From DAOTWA01 sp963702935 (lineage in GTDB: Bacteria > Chloroflexota > Anaerolineae > Anaerolineales > Anaerolineaceae), in the NCBI GenBank assembly GCA_963702935.1, contig OY969772.1, positions 2,356,001 through 2,420,000 on the forward strand: a DNA stretch of 64,000 nucleotides. Direction: 5' to 3'. Shown piece by piece: positions 44,136 through 53,634 of the stretch. The notes below the pieces were generated by a model, which was not told the origin of the DNA, did not search any database, and saw only the letters and a list, made by a program, of their open reading frames with translations. Position 1 is the first letter of the stretch. Each line of letters starts with the position of its first letter. The position numbers were made by a program, and so were the translations under genes.

Positions 44136-44160
44136 CCCACTCACAAGAGTGGGCTCTTCG
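44136..44160 (+). terminator. Operon terminator
   Basis: CCCACTC (44136-44142), loop ACAA, GAGTGGG (44147-44153), followed by CTCTTCGTT. The stem is perfect but the T run is short, so strength is uncertain. It lies 70 bases after the last gene of the catabolic operon. Confidence 0.65.
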
Positions 44161-44210
44161 TTCCTGCTTCCTGCCCGCCTTTCAAATATGTAAGGTCGGC
44201 GTTAAAGGGC

Positions 44211-44328
44211 TTGTTCAGACTGCCGATTCGTGTATAATGTGGGGGTACAGTTATGGGTTATTGCGGTCCCCGGGGGACACGAATTGGGCGTACCACCGAG
44301 CTTCCATCACCCCCCACGCTTAGCTTTT
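44211..44328 (+). ncRNA. Candidate structured small RNA with its own promoter
   Basis: In this 439-base gap a promoter is visible: TTGTTC (44211-44216), 16 bases, TATAAT (44233-44238). From about 44241 the sequence is rich in nested complements: GTGGGGG (44239-44245) with CCCCCAC (44311-44317), GGTAC (44244) with GTACC (44290), and a central GTCC...GGAC hairpin (44266-44278). A T run follows at 44325. It resembles no family I can name with certainty. It may be a small RNA or the leader of the 70-residue gene downstream. Another dyad, CCCTTGC/GCAAGGG, lies at 44451-44480. Confidence 0.4.
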
Positions 44329-44504
44329 TGTAGATCAATTAAATAAAACGTCAAGGCAACGGAAAGCCCTCACCATTCGAGGCGACATTTCCGGCCTGGT
44401 TGGATCATGGATATTACGCGTACCTGTAGTTCAACTTCATCGCACCCTTCCCCTTGCCGAGGTGAAAAATCCCGCAAGGGTGATATCGTTTAACGGCCCA
44501 ACTC

Positions 44505-44717
44505 ATGGAAAAGATCACGTTTCCTCCCACGGATGAGATGAGCGGCGACGCCGATGTGCTGCATTTCTTGCAACCAGCCCAGGTGGCGTTGATCGATTGC
44601 GCACTGACCCAGGTGGGCGATTTCGGCGAGGTGCGCCTGGTGGTTGAGAAGGGACGCCTGCGTTTTATGGTTTTGCAGCGCAGCCTGGACTTTTTGAAGC
44701 TGCAAAGCGGCCAGTAA
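44505..44717 (+). CDS. Small conserved-looking protein, DUF2292-like
   Basis: A 70-residue protein with a pattern LIDCALTQVGDFGEVRLVVE then KGRLRFMVLQRSLDFLKLQ. This weakly recalls the DUF2292/YezD group, which has a short beta hairpin around a GxV...GK motif. No signal peptide or membrane segment is seen. It lies alone between the candidate RNA and the polysaccharide locus. The ribosome site is poor, so expression is uncertain. The following 187 bases to the ugd start show nothing I can name. Confidence 0.55.
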   Translation: MEKITFPPTDEMSGDADVLHFLQPAQVALIDCALTQVGDFGEVRLVVEKGRLRFMVLQRSLDFLKLQSGQ

Positions 44718-44904
44718 AGCGGGCGACAAACCGCCTGCCGACGGAGGCCGGGGAAGGCTTCCGGCGGCGGGGCGCGTCAAGGAATGCGATGAGGTTCGGC
44801 GTGCAAGTGCATGTCGAAAGGGCGGAGCGCGCCCGGACAGAAAACTTCAATCAGGCTCTCCAACAAACTGCTAGAAAAATTTTACGGATGGGAATTCTAA
44901 ATCA

Positions 44905-46272
44905 ATGAAGGTTCTGGTTGCAGGAACAGGATACGTAGGCTTGACCACCGGGGTGGCGCTGGCTTACCTGGGGCACCAGGTGGTCTGCCTGGACGTCGAC
45001 CCCCACAAGATCGAAAAATTGCAGAAGGGCGAAACGCCGATCTACGAGCCGGGCTTGCCCGAGCTGATGGCGCTGGCACGGCATAACCTCAAGTTCGTCT
45101 TGAGCTATGACGACGCGGAGCTGGCCGACTGCGACGTGGTCTTCATTTGCGTGGGCACGCCTTCCTTGCCGGACGGCAGCGCCGATTTGCGCTACGTCAA
45201 GGAGGCCGCCGAGGCGGTGGGCGAGCGTCTGAACCGTCACTTCACCGTGATCGTCAACAAATCCACCGTGCCGATCGGCTCGGGGAATTGGGTGGGCGCT
45301 TTGCTGCGCGAGGCCTACGAGCGTAGCCACGGAACCAGGCCGGACGGCAATTACGCGGTGGCTTCTAACCCGGAGTTCCTGCGCCAGGGCTCGGCCATTC
45401 TGGATACGCTCTACCCGGACCGGGTGGTGATCGGCTCGGAGGACCCGCGCGCCATCGACGTGCTGGCCAACCTGTACCGGCCGCTGCTCAACCAGGACTT
45501 CCCGGCGCCGGCTTTCCTGCCGCGCCCGGAGCGCATGGCCGTCGTTCCTTTGGTGACCAGCGACCTGGCTTCTGCGGAGCTGATCAAGTACGCGGCCAAC
45601 GCTTTCCTGGCGCTCAAGATCAGCTACACCAACGAGATCGCGCACCTGGCCAGCAAGGTGGGCGCGGACATCACCCAGATCGCGCGCGGCATCGGGCTGG
45701 ACACGCGCATCGGGCCGCGCTTCCTGCAGGCCGGCATCGGCTGGGGCGGGAGCTGCTTCGGCAAGGACACCGCCGCGCTGGTCTCCACGGCCAAAGAATA
45801 CGGGCTGGAGATGCCCATCGTGCAGGCCGCCCGCGACGTGAATTACCGCCAGCGCAAGTGGGTGGTCGAGGAATTGCAGGCTCGCTTGAAGATCCTCAAG
45901 GGGCGCACGGTGGCTTTCCTGGGCTTCGCCTTCAAGGCCAACACCGATGACCTGCGGGACGCCCCCTCCCTGGATATCGCCAGATATTTGCTCCAGCGCG
46001 GGGCGCGGGTGAACGCCCACGATCCCGTGGCGCTGGGCAACGCGCGCCGGCTTTACCCGGACCTGGGGGTGCACTATACCGACGACGTGCTGGAGACCCT
46101 CAAGGATGCGGATGCGGTGGTGCTGGTGGCGGAATGGGCCGAGTACCGCGAGCTGCCCTGGGAAAAGATCAAGGGTCAACTGCTGAATGCCTTGATCCTG
46201 GACGGAAGGAATTTCTTGCCCGGCGAAGAGCTGGTGCGGCTGGGGTATGAGTACGTGGGCGTGGGGCGCTGA
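44905..46272 (+). CDS. ugd: UDP-glucose 6-dehydrogenase
   Basis: The 455-residue enzyme oxidises UDP-glucose to UDP-glucuronate with two NAD+. The N-terminal VLVAGTGYVGLTTGVALAYL is the NAD site, VGTPSLPDGSADL follows, and the catalytic cysteine is in GIGWGGSCFGKDTAAL. The C-terminal domain with FLGFAFKANTDDLRDAPSLD is complete. It opens the polysaccharide locus; UDP-glucuronate is the substrate of the epimerase at 47.8 kb. Confidence 0.94.
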   Translation: MKVLVAGTGYVGLTTGVALAYLGHQVVCLDVDPHKIEKLQKGETPIYEPGLPELMALARHNLKFVLSYDDAELADCDVVFICVGTPSLPDGSADLRYVKEAAEAVGERLNRHFTVIVNKSTVPIGSGNWVGALLREAYERSHGTRPDGNYAVASNPEFLRQGSAILDTLYPDRVVIGSEDPRAIDVLANLYRPLLNQDFPAPAFLPRPERMAVVPLVTSDLASAELIKYAANAFLALKISYTNEIAHLASKVGADITQIARGIGLDTRIGPRFLQAGIGWGGSCFGKDTAALVSTAKEYGLEMPIVQAARDVNYRQRKWVVEELQARLKILKGRTVAFLGFAFKANTDDLRDAPSLDIARYLLQRGARVNAHDPVALGNARRLYPDLGVHYTDDVLETLKDADAVVLVAEWAEYRELPWEKIKGQLLNALILDGRNFLPGEELVRLGYEYVGVGR

Positions 46273-46327
46273 CCTTCACAGGGCTACTTTCTTACTGGGC
46301 TTTCGCCAATTTGGGTTGAGGTGGCAT

Positions 46328-46434
46328 TTTCACCACAAAGGCACAAAGTTCACAAAGAAATTGAACGAAAAATCGGCAAAAATCTCTGCGAATCTACGAT
46401 AAACTCTGTGGACTCCGTGGCTCTGTGGTGAATT
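46328..46434. repeat. Dispersed CACAAAG palindrome
   Basis: TTTTCACCACAAAGGCACAA with a third CACAAAG unit (46328-46358) is mirrored by CTCCGTGGCTCTGTGGTGAA (46414-46433 region). Inside each arm the seven-base unit CACAAAG repeats every eight to nine bases. It fills the gap between the two dehydrogenase genes. Confidence 0.87.
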
Positions 46435-46491
46435 TTCTGCCCAGTTCGGAAAAGGCGAAACTCCAATTTCTTAAAAAACTACGACAATCTT

Positions 46492-47808
46492 ATGACACTC
46501 AAAGCAGAACTCATCGAAAAACTAAGCAACAAGAAAGCCACTGTAGCGGTATTGGGGTTGGGATATGTAGGCTTGCCCCTGGCAGTCGTATTTAGCGAGG
46601 CGGGCTTCAAGGTCATCGGTGTGGACCCGGTGCAGGAGAAAGTGGAGAGGATCAACCAGGGCGAAAGCTACATTATGGACGTGCCGTCCGCGACGGTGGC
46701 CAGGCTGGTCGGCGAAGGCCGTCTCTCCGCCACCACCGATTTCTCGGCCTGCCTGAAGGCCGACGCCGTCTCGATCTGCGTGCCCACCCCCTTGCGCAAG
46801 ACCGGCGACCCGGACCTGTCCTTCATCGTCTCTGCCACCGAGGGATTGGCCCCTTACGTGCATTCCGGCATGGTGGTGGTGCTCGAATCCAGCACCTATC
46901 CCGGCACCACCCGTGAGATGGTCCTGCCGCGCCTGACCGGGCAGAGCGGCTTGAAGGCCGGCGAGGATCTCTTTATTGCCTTCTCTCCCGAGCGCGTGGA
47001 CCCCGGCCGCACCGATTGGACCACCAAGAATACTCCCAAAGTGGTGGGCGGCATCACCGAGGACTGCTCCGACGTGGCGGCCGCCTGGTACCAGCAAGCG
47101 CTGGATACGGTGGTGCGGGTTACCTCCACCGAAGTGGCTGAGATGGCCAAGCTGCTGGAGAATACCTTCCGCATGATCAATATTGGGCTGGTCAACGAGC
47201 TGGCCATTATGTGCGACCGGCTGGGTGTGGACGTGTGGGAGGTGATCGAGGCCGCCGCCACCAAGCCCTTCGGCTTTATGAAGTTCACCCCCGGCCCGGG
47301 ACTGGGCGGGCACTGCATCCCCATCGATCCGCTGTACCTGTCCTGGAAGCTCAAGTCGCTCAACTACAACGCGCGCTTCATCGAGCTGGCCAGCGAGATC
47401 AACACCAACATGCCGCGCTTCGCGGTGGGCAAGGTGCAGGATGCGCTCAACGAGCACGGCAAGGCGGTCAAGGGTAGCCAGGTGCTGGTGCTGGGCGTGG
47501 CCTACAAGCCGGACATCGACGACCTGCGCGAGAGCCCGGCGTTGGACGTGATCCATCTCCTGAAGCAGAAAGGCGCGGACGTGAGGTATCACGACCCGTA
47601 CGTGGCGCATTTCCAGCACGACGGCTGGGGGATGGCCTCCGTCCCCGATCTGATGGAAGAGGTCAAACAGGCCGACGCCGTGGTGATCGTCACCAACCAC
47701 AAGTGCTACGACTACGCCGCTATCCTGGAGTCCGCCGATTTGATCGTCGATACGCGCAATGCGCTCGGCGAGCGCGGGCGCCGTAGCTCGAAGGTGGTGA
47801 GGCTGTAA
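46492..47808 (+). CDS. Nucleotide-sugar dehydrogenase (WbpA/TviB type)
   Basis: A 438-residue enzyme of the UDP-GlcNAc/ManNAc 6-dehydrogenase group. VLGLGYVGLPLAVVFSEAGF is the NAD site, SSTYPGTTREMVLPRL is typical of this branch, and the catalytic cysteine is in GPGLGGHCIPIDPLYLSWK. It makes an N-acetyl-uronate precursor for the surface polymer. Its stop shares a base with the next start (TAATG). No strong ribosome site is seen before ATG 46492. Confidence 0.92.
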   Translation: MTLKAELIEKLSNKKATVAVLGLGYVGLPLAVVFSEAGFKVIGVDPVQEKVERINQGESYIMDVPSATVARLVGEGRLSATTDFSACLKADAVSICVPTPLRKTGDPDLSFIVSATEGLAPYVHSGMVVVLESSTYPGTTREMVLPRLTGQSGLKAGEDLFIAFSPERVDPGRTDWTTKNTPKVVGGITEDCSDVAAAWYQQALDTVVRVTSTEVAEMAKLLENTFRMINIGLVNELAIMCDRLGVDVWEVIEAAATKPFGFMKFTPGPGLGGHCIPIDPLYLSWKLKSLNYNARFIELASEINTNMPRFAVGKVQDALNEHGKAVKGSQVLVLGVAYKPDIDDLRESPALDVIHLLKQKGADVRYHDPYVAHFQHDGWGMASVPDLMEEVKQADAVVIVTNHKCYDYAAILESADLIVDTRNALGERGRRSSKVVRL

Positions 47809-48785
47809 TGGGGAATTACCTGGTCACCGGCGCGGCCGGTTTCATTGGTTCCAAAGTGAGCGAATTGCTCTTGGCGGAGGGGCATACCGTCACCGGCGTC
47901 GATAACCTATGCGACGCCTACGATGTGCGCTTGAAGCATTACCGTCAGGGCCGCCTTCAACCACAGCCGGGCTTTTGTTTTCACCCGGTGGACATCTGCG
48001 ACCGGCCCGCGTTGGAGGGCATCGCCCAGGAGAGTGGGCCTTTCGACGCAGTCATCAACCTGGCCGCGCGCGCCGGGGTGCGCGCCTCGGTCGAAAACCC
48101 GTGGGCGTTCGTGGATACCAATATGACCGGCACGCTTAACCTGCTGGAGCTGTGCCGCCAGCACGGCATCCCCAAGTTCGTCCTGGCTTCCACCTCCAGC
48201 CTTTATGGGAACGACGCGCCCTTGCCCACCCCCGAGACGGCCTCCTCGGAGCGCCCCTTGCAGCCCTACGCGGCTAGCAAGAAGGGCGCCGAGGCCATGT
48301 GCCACGCCTATCACTTCTTGAACGGCATCGACGTGACCGTCTTCCGCTATTTCACCGTGTATGGCCCGGCCGGGCGCCCGGACATGGTCATGTTCCGCTT
48401 CACCCAGTGGATCAAAGAGGGACGCACCGTCCACCTCAACGGCGATGGGAACCAGTCACGCGGCTTCACCTACGTGGATGACATCGCGCGCGGCACGCTC
48501 CTGGGTCTCAAGCCGGTGGGCTACGAGATCATCAACCTGGGCGGGCACGAGACCATCACGATCAATGAGATGCTCGCCCGTCTGGAAGGGCTGCTGGGCG
48601 CGAAAGCGCTGGTCGAACGCCAACCCGCGCACAAGGCTGACATGCTGGCCAACCAGGCGGACGTGAGCAAGGCGCGCGCGTTGCTGGGCTGGGAGCCGCA
48701 GGTGGGCCTCGCGGAAGGCATGTCCCGGATGGTGCAGTGGTATCTGGCCGAGCGCAACTGGGCCAGCCAGGTCGTCACGGACTGA
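47808..48785 (+). CDS. NAD-dependent sugar epimerase (UDP-glucuronate 4-epimerase-like)
   Basis: A 325-residue short-chain dehydrogenase-type epimerase. TGAAGFIGSKVSELLLAEGH binds NAD, the catalytic S...YxxxK is in STSSLYG and YAASKKGAEAM, and the C-terminal part has GNQSRGFTYVDDIARGT. Members near a UDP-glucose dehydrogenase usually convert UDP-glucuronate to UDP-galacturonate, which is the inference here. It overlaps the dehydrogenase stop by one base. Confidence 0.9.
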   Translation: MGNYLVTGAAGFIGSKVSELLLAEGHTVTGVDNLCDAYDVRLKHYRQGRLQPQPGFCFHPVDICDRPALEGIAQESGPFDAVINLAARAGVRASVENPWAFVDTNMTGTLNLLELCRQHGIPKFVLASTSSLYGNDAPLPTPETASSERPLQPYAASKKGAEAMCHAYHFLNGIDVTVFRYFTVYGPAGRPDMVMFRFTQWIKEGRTVHLNGDGNQSRGFTYVDDIARGTLLGLKPVGYEIINLGGHETITINEMLARLEGLLGAKALVERQPAHKADMLANQADVSKARALLGWEPQVGLAEGMSRMVQWYLAERNWASQVVTD

Positions 48786-48799
48786 AGAATCTTATTATT

Positions 48800-49691
48800 A
48801 TGGCAGAGCAGCAAACTATCCCTTCTATGCAATCTTATCCATCCATTGAGTCCGAGCACTGGGACATGGTCATTCGGCCGCAGCGCAACCTGCTGGATTT
48901 ACGTTTGGGCGAGCTGTGGAAGTACTACGACCTGGTGATGCTCTTCGTGCGTCGCGATTTCGTCTCGGTCTACAAGCAGACCATCCTGGGCCCGCTGTGG
49001 TACCTGATTCAACCGTTGTTGACGACCATCACCTTCACGGTCATCTTTGGCAACATTGCCAAACTGCCCACCGACGGCCTGCCGCAATTCCTCTTCTACA
49101 TGTCCGGCACGGTCATCTGGACCTACTTCTCGGACTGCCTGACCAAGACCTCGCAGACCTTCGTCAATAACAGCCAGCTCTTCGGCAAGGTCTATTTTCC
49201 GCGCCTGGCGGTGCCGGTCTCGATCCTCATTTCCAGCCTGATCACCTTCGCCATCCAGTTCGCCTTCTTCCTGGCTTTCATGGGCTACTTCGCCTTGACC
49301 GGCTCGTCCATCCATCCCAATTGGTGGATCGCCCTGAGCCCGCTGCTGGTGCTGATGATGGCCGGCCTGGGCCTGGGCTTTGGCATCATCGTCTCCTCGC
49401 TGACCACCAAGTACCGCGACCTGCGTTTCCTGGTAACGTTTGGGGTGAGCCTGTTAATGTACATTTCTCCCGTCATCTATCCAGCTTCGTCCGTACCAAG
49501 TCGTTTTCAAATATTGGTTGCTGCCAACCCAATGACGCCGATCATCGAGGCCTTCCGCTATGCTTTCCTCGGCGCAGGGTCGATTTAACCCGGGTGGTCT
49601 ACTGTACAGCTTCGGATTTATGGTGGTGGTGGTGGCCATTGGAGCGGTGATCTTCAACCGCGTGGAAGCCACCTTTATGGATACGGTGTAG
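48800..49691 (+). CDS. wzm: Polysaccharide ABC exporter permease (one frameshift)
   Basis: This ABC-2 permease moves lipid-linked polysaccharide across the inner membrane. The N-terminal amphipathic part LRLGELWKYYDLVMLFVRRD and LGPLWYLIQPLLTTITFTVIF are hallmarks; six membrane segments follow. The frame breaks near 49579, and with one base removed continues FNPGGLLYSFGFMVVVVAIG to 49691, giving 296 residues. The ATPase gene starts two bases after it. Confidence 0.9.
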
Positions 49692-49693
49692 CT

Positions 49694-51004
49694 ATGTCGA
49701 ATGTTGTGATCTCTGTTGAAAATCTAAGCAAAGCCTACCGCCTGGGCCAGATCGGCACCGGCACCCTCACCAATGATCTGAAAGTTTGGTGGGCAAAAAA
49801 ACGTGGCAAGCCCAACCCGCTGTTGAAGATTGGCGAAGCTGACCATGGCAACCGGGATGGCGAGACCGTGTGGGCGCTCAAAGACATCAACTTCCAGGTC
49901 GAGCAGGGCGAAGTATTGGGGATTATCGGGCGCAATGGAGCTGGCAAGAGCACGCTGCTCAAGATCCTCTCACGGGTGACCGCGCCCACCGGCGGACAGA
50001 TCAAGGTCAAAGGGCGCATTGCCAGCCTGCTAGAGGTGGGCACCGGCTTCCACCCCGACCTGACCGGGCGGGAGAACATCTACCTGAACGGCGCTATCCT
50101 GGGCATGACCCGCGAAGAGGTGTCCCGCAAGTTCGATGAGATTGTGGCCTTTGCCGAGGTCGAGAAGTTCATTGATACGCCGGTTAAGCGCTACTCGAGT
50201 GGCATGTACGTGCGCCTGGCCTTTGCCGTGGCTGCTCACCTGGACCCGGAGATCCTGGTGGTGGATGAGGTGTTGGCTGTAGGGGATGCGGAATTCCAAA
50301 AGAAGTGTCTGGGAAAAATGGGAGATGTGGCAAAGGGAGGGCGTACAGTGTTGTTCGTGAGCCATAATATGCAAGCGATAACTCGCTTGTGTAAGCATGG
50401 AATATGAATTCATCAAGGGAAATCAAAGGCCATGGGTGGAATATACGAAGTCACCAGCCAGTATTTACAGTCTGGCCTAGGGATTACATCCGAAAGACAA
50501 TGGGAAAGCCCACCTCTGGCGCCAGGAGATGATGTTGTTCGTCTTAAGTCGATTAAGGTGGTCTCTGAAGGGAGAATTTCAGACACAATTGATATTCGTT
50601 TTCCGGTTTTTCTAGAAATGGAATATTGGAGCTTGACACCCAATGCCCATTTATTATCGGCTTTTAGTTTTATCAACGATCTAGGACAAGTTGCATTTGT
50701 CTCGGCAAATTTTGATGATCCAATAAGAATTGATAAATCTAAACCCATTGGTATCTATCGAGTTCGCTGCAATGTACCAGGAAATTTATTTTCTGAAGGT
50801 AGAATGAGCGTTGTCGCCGAAGTGAGTACACGATACCCTATGTATCAAACCCATGTATTGGAATGGGATAGCGTAAGTTTTCAAGTAATTGATAAGGGTA
50901 AATCTGGGAGTGTAAGGGCTGGATGGGGGCGTTCAATACCTGGTGTCGTTCGACCAAAATTAGAATGGCAAAGTGAATACGTAGGTTCGAATGGACTTTT
51001 TTAA
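49694..51004 (+). CDS. wzt: Polysaccharide ABC exporter ATPase with C-terminal sugar-binding domain, internal TGA
   Basis: The ATPase half shows Walker A GRNGAGKST, signature YSSGMYVRLAFAVA and Walker B ILVVDEVLAVGD. It is cut by TGA at 50405-50407, but the same frame continues at once with IHQGKSKAMGGIYEVTSQYL and a beta-rich C-terminal domain to 51004, as in Wzt proteins that recognise the polymer end. The TGA stands where relatives often have Trp (LC..GIW), so one base change explains it. Codons become AT-rich from about 50290. As given, only a 237-residue ATPase would be made; a separate start at ATG 50432 could yield the sugar-binding domain. Confidence 0.88.
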
Positions 51005-52088
51005 TACACACATTTCCCAAAAATCAATAGCACTGGCTCACCAAGTTCTAAAATCTTCATGGCTTAGCGAAGGAAAGATGGTTAAGGAATTTGAGAAACA
51101 ACTGGGATTCCAGTTAGGCATTCAAAATCCTGTAGCCTTAAATCGTGGAACATCGGCCCTTCATTTGGCACTGGTTGTTGCCGGAATTGGGCCGGGTGAT
51201 GAAGTGATATTGACAGCGCAGACCTTTGTGGCAACAGGATTGGTGATCCTCATGCAAGGGGCTACCCCAGTTTTTGCTGATATCGACCCTTTTACCGGGA
51301 ACATTTCATCGCAGTCAATTCGCGAAAAGATTACACAACGTACTCGAGCGATCCTGCCCGTGCATTGGGGGGGGTACCCTTGTGATATGGATGAAATCAA
51401 TGAGATTGCTGCCAAGAATAACTTGACGGTAATCGAAGATGCGGCCCATGCACTAGGAGCTATTTATAAAGGGCGACCCATCGGCGCTATTTCACAATTC
51501 ACGGCTTTTTCTTTTCAGGCCATAAAACATGTTACTACGGGCGACGGGGGAGCGCTAGCTTGCTTAAATCCCGAAGATGCTAAAAATGCATTTGTGCGTA
51601 GATGGTTTGGAATTGATCGTGCAAACAGCCAACCTTCGGTTCTGGGCGAACGAATTTATGATATTTCTCAAATCGGTTACAAGTATCATATGAATGACCT
51701 GGCCGCTGCAGTAGGTTTAGGTAATCTTGAAGATTTCTCTGGGCGTTTGGCGTCTCGAAGGGGGGCCGCCAAAACGTATTCTCGAGAATTGGCGGAAGTT
51801 CCGGGTCTTCAATTACTTAAGTACAAAAATGATCGAGAAGGCTCATTCTGGTTCTATACAGTTCTTGTTGAACATCGGGAAGATTTCATCCGAAAATTGG
51901 CTGAACGAGGAATACCTGCTTCAGTAGTTCACCTAAGAATTGACCATAACTCTATTTTTGGTGGGTTTCGTAAGGACCTGGTTGGTCAAGCCTGGTTTAA
52001 CGAACATCAAGTTGCCATTCCTGTCCACGAAGCCTTAACCCCCGATGATTTGGAGAAGATTATAAGGGTAATTCAAGAGGGATGGTGA
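50991..52088 (+). CDS. DegT/DnrJ/EryC1-family sugar aminotransferase
   Basis: A 365-residue PLP enzyme that transfers an amino group to a nucleotide-linked keto-sugar. LNRGTSALHLALVVAGIGPG, VIEDAAHALGAIYKG and the PLP lysine in FSFQAIKHVTTGDGG are typical. Its start overlaps the end of wzt by 14 bases. The product is probably an amino-deoxy sugar for the polymer; the acyltransferase that follows could acylate that amine. Confidence 0.9.
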   Translation: MDFFNTHISQKSIALAHQVLKSSWLSEGKMVKEFEKQLGFQLGIQNPVALNRGTSALHLALVVAGIGPGDEVILTAQTFVATGLVILMQGATPVFADIDPFTGNISSQSIREKITQRTRAILPVHWGGYPCDMDEINEIAAKNNLTVIEDAAHALGAIYKGRPIGAISQFTAFSFQAIKHVTTGDGGALACLNPEDAKNAFVRRWFGIDRANSQPSVLGERIYDISQIGYKYHMNDLAAAVGLGNLEDFSGRLASRRGAAKTYSRELAEVPGLQLLKYKNDREGSFWFYTVLVEHREDFIRKLAERGIPASVVHLRIDHNSIFGGFRKDLVGQAWFNEHQVAIPVHEALTPDDLEKIIRVIQEGW

Positions 52089-52154
52089 TTGTAATTGCGG
52101 GGGGCCTAATGTACAATCCTTTTTGAAAGAAGATGTATTTGATTCTGGGGAAAA

Positions 52155-52715
52155 ATGACTGAATATCCATATAGCTTACTAAAGACCTGCGGGGAAGATC
52201 TATTTATCAGTGGAAATGTAGAAATCCGTCGCCCCCAACTTGTCTCAATTGGTAACCATATTGCCATAAATTCGGGCTTTTACTGTACCACGAATTTGGA
52301 AACTGGAGATTACATACACATCGGTCCTTATGTAACTGTTATTGGGGGCGCAAAAGCTCATTTAGAGTTGAAGGGCTTTAACACAATTGGCGCCGGGAGC
52401 AGAATCCTTTGTGCCAGTGATGAGTTTTTGGGGCAAGGCTTGGTGGGGATGAGCCCTCCAGAGTATCGGGATAAGATACATTTTTCCCCTGTTGTTTTTA
52501 ATCTTTTTTCCAGCATTGGCACAAATGTGGTAGTTCATCCAGGCGTCACATTAGCAGAGGGGTGCGTTGTCGGCTCCTGTTCTTTGGTTACAAAGGATAC
52601 TGAGCCGTGGACTATTTACTATGGAACACCCGCGCGACCAATAAAACAAAGACGACGCGATAAAATGATTTCTGCCGCGATAAAAATGGGATACCTTAAG
52701 GATAACTATGAGTAA
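52155..52715 (+). CDS. Hexapeptide-repeat acyltransferase
   Basis: A 186-residue left-handed beta-helix protein. The six-residue repeats run through VEIRRPQLVSIGNHIAINSG, YIHIGPYVTVIGGAKAHLE and IGTNVVVHPGVTLAEGCVVG, ending in PWTIYYGTPARPIKQR. These enzymes acetylate or acylate sugars. It follows the aminotransferase and overlaps the next gene by eight bases, so it probably modifies the same sugar. Confidence 0.85.
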   Translation: MTEYPYSLLKTCGEDLFISGNVEIRRPQLVSIGNHIAINSGFYCTTNLETGDYIHIGPYVTVIGGAKAHLELKGFNTIGAGSRILCASDEFLGQGLVGMSPPEYRDKIHFSPVVFNLFSSIGTNVVVHPGVTLAEGCVVGSCSLVTKDTEPWTIYYGTPARPIKQRRRDKMISAAIKMGYLKDNYE

Positions 52716-53634
52716 ATTGCGGATCGCAGTTCTTGGTGGCACCGGTTTTGCCGGTAGAAATATTCGAAATGAGCTTGAAAACGCTGGGTTCGAAGTCGGC
52801 GTTTTTAGCCGAACTTCCGGCTGTGATTTGTTGGATTTGACTAAATCGTGGCAATGCTTAGATGCTTTTAAACCCGAATATATCATCAATTGTGCTGCAC
52901 TGGTTGGCAGCATTAATTATGTAACCGACTTTGCCGCTGACGTCCTTGATGTTAATATGCGGATCATTCTAAACACGTATAAGATTGCCCAACAAATGCG
53001 CGAAGTAGTCGTAGTCAATCCAATTGCGAATTGTGGCTATCCGGGGGTGATGGATCATTACGAGGAAAAAGGCTTTTGGGATGGTCCTATCCATCCGTCG
53101 GTTCTATCCTATGGGAGTACCCGGCGGATGATGTGGGTGGCTTCGAAGTGTTTTCATGATCAATATGGGGTAAGGTCGGTTAACCTCATCGTTCCGAACA
53201 TGTATGGCCCTTATGATAGCACTAATCCGAACAAGACCCATGCCTTAAACGCCCTTATTATCAAATTTGTGAAGGCGGTGAAATACAATTTATCGGAAGT
53301 TGAAATCTGGGGAACTGGAAAACCGATTCGAGAATGGCTGTTCGTTAAGGACTTTGCAGGAATTATTCGCCGTGTTGTAGAAGACAAATCATCGACTATT
53401 GATCTAATCAATATTGCACAAAACCATGGCCAAAGCGTGACAGAATTGGTCGACCTAATTCGTCAGGCGGTAAGCTTCCAGGGGCAGATCACCTTCAATA
53501 CACGATATCAGGATGGATCGCCCAAAAAGGTGATGGATGACACAATTTTCCGTCAAAGATTTCCCGATTTTGAGTTTACGCCAATCGAGACTGGAATTAA
53601 GGAAACGATCAGTTATTACAGTGCCATCTTATGA
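52708..53634 (+). CDS. NAD-dependent sugar epimerase/reductase
   Basis: A 308-residue short-chain dehydrogenase-type protein: LGGTGFAGRNIRNELENAGF binds the cofactor, and VVVNPIANCGYPG with SYGSTRRMMWVASK takes the place of the catalytic S/YxxxK. The pattern NMYGPYDSTNPNKTHALNAL is like GDP-fucose synthase. It probably finishes a GDP- or dTDP-linked deoxysugar. It overlaps both neighbours by a few bases. Confidence 0.85.
   Translation: MSKLRIAVLGGTGFAGRNIRNELENAGFEVGVFSRTSGCDLLDLTKSWQCLDAFKPEYIINCAALVGSINYVTDFAADVLDVNMRIILNTYKIAQQMREVVVVNPIANCGYPGVMDHYEEKGFWDGPIHPSVLSYGSTRRMMWVASKCFHDQYGVRSVNLIVPNMYGPYDSTNPNKTHALNALIIKFVKAVKYNLSEVEIWGTGKPIREWLFVKDFAGIIRRVVEDKSSTIDLINIAQNHGQSVTELVDLIRQAVSFQGQITFNTRYQDGSPKKVMDDTIFRQRFPDFEFTPIETGIKETISYYSAIL

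Noticed and set aside
44110..44160. Attachment-site repeat of the tRNA-Lys 3' end
   Set aside because: GGTCGAACCCACTC only superficially resembles GGTTCGAGTCCCTG; it belongs to the terminator stem.
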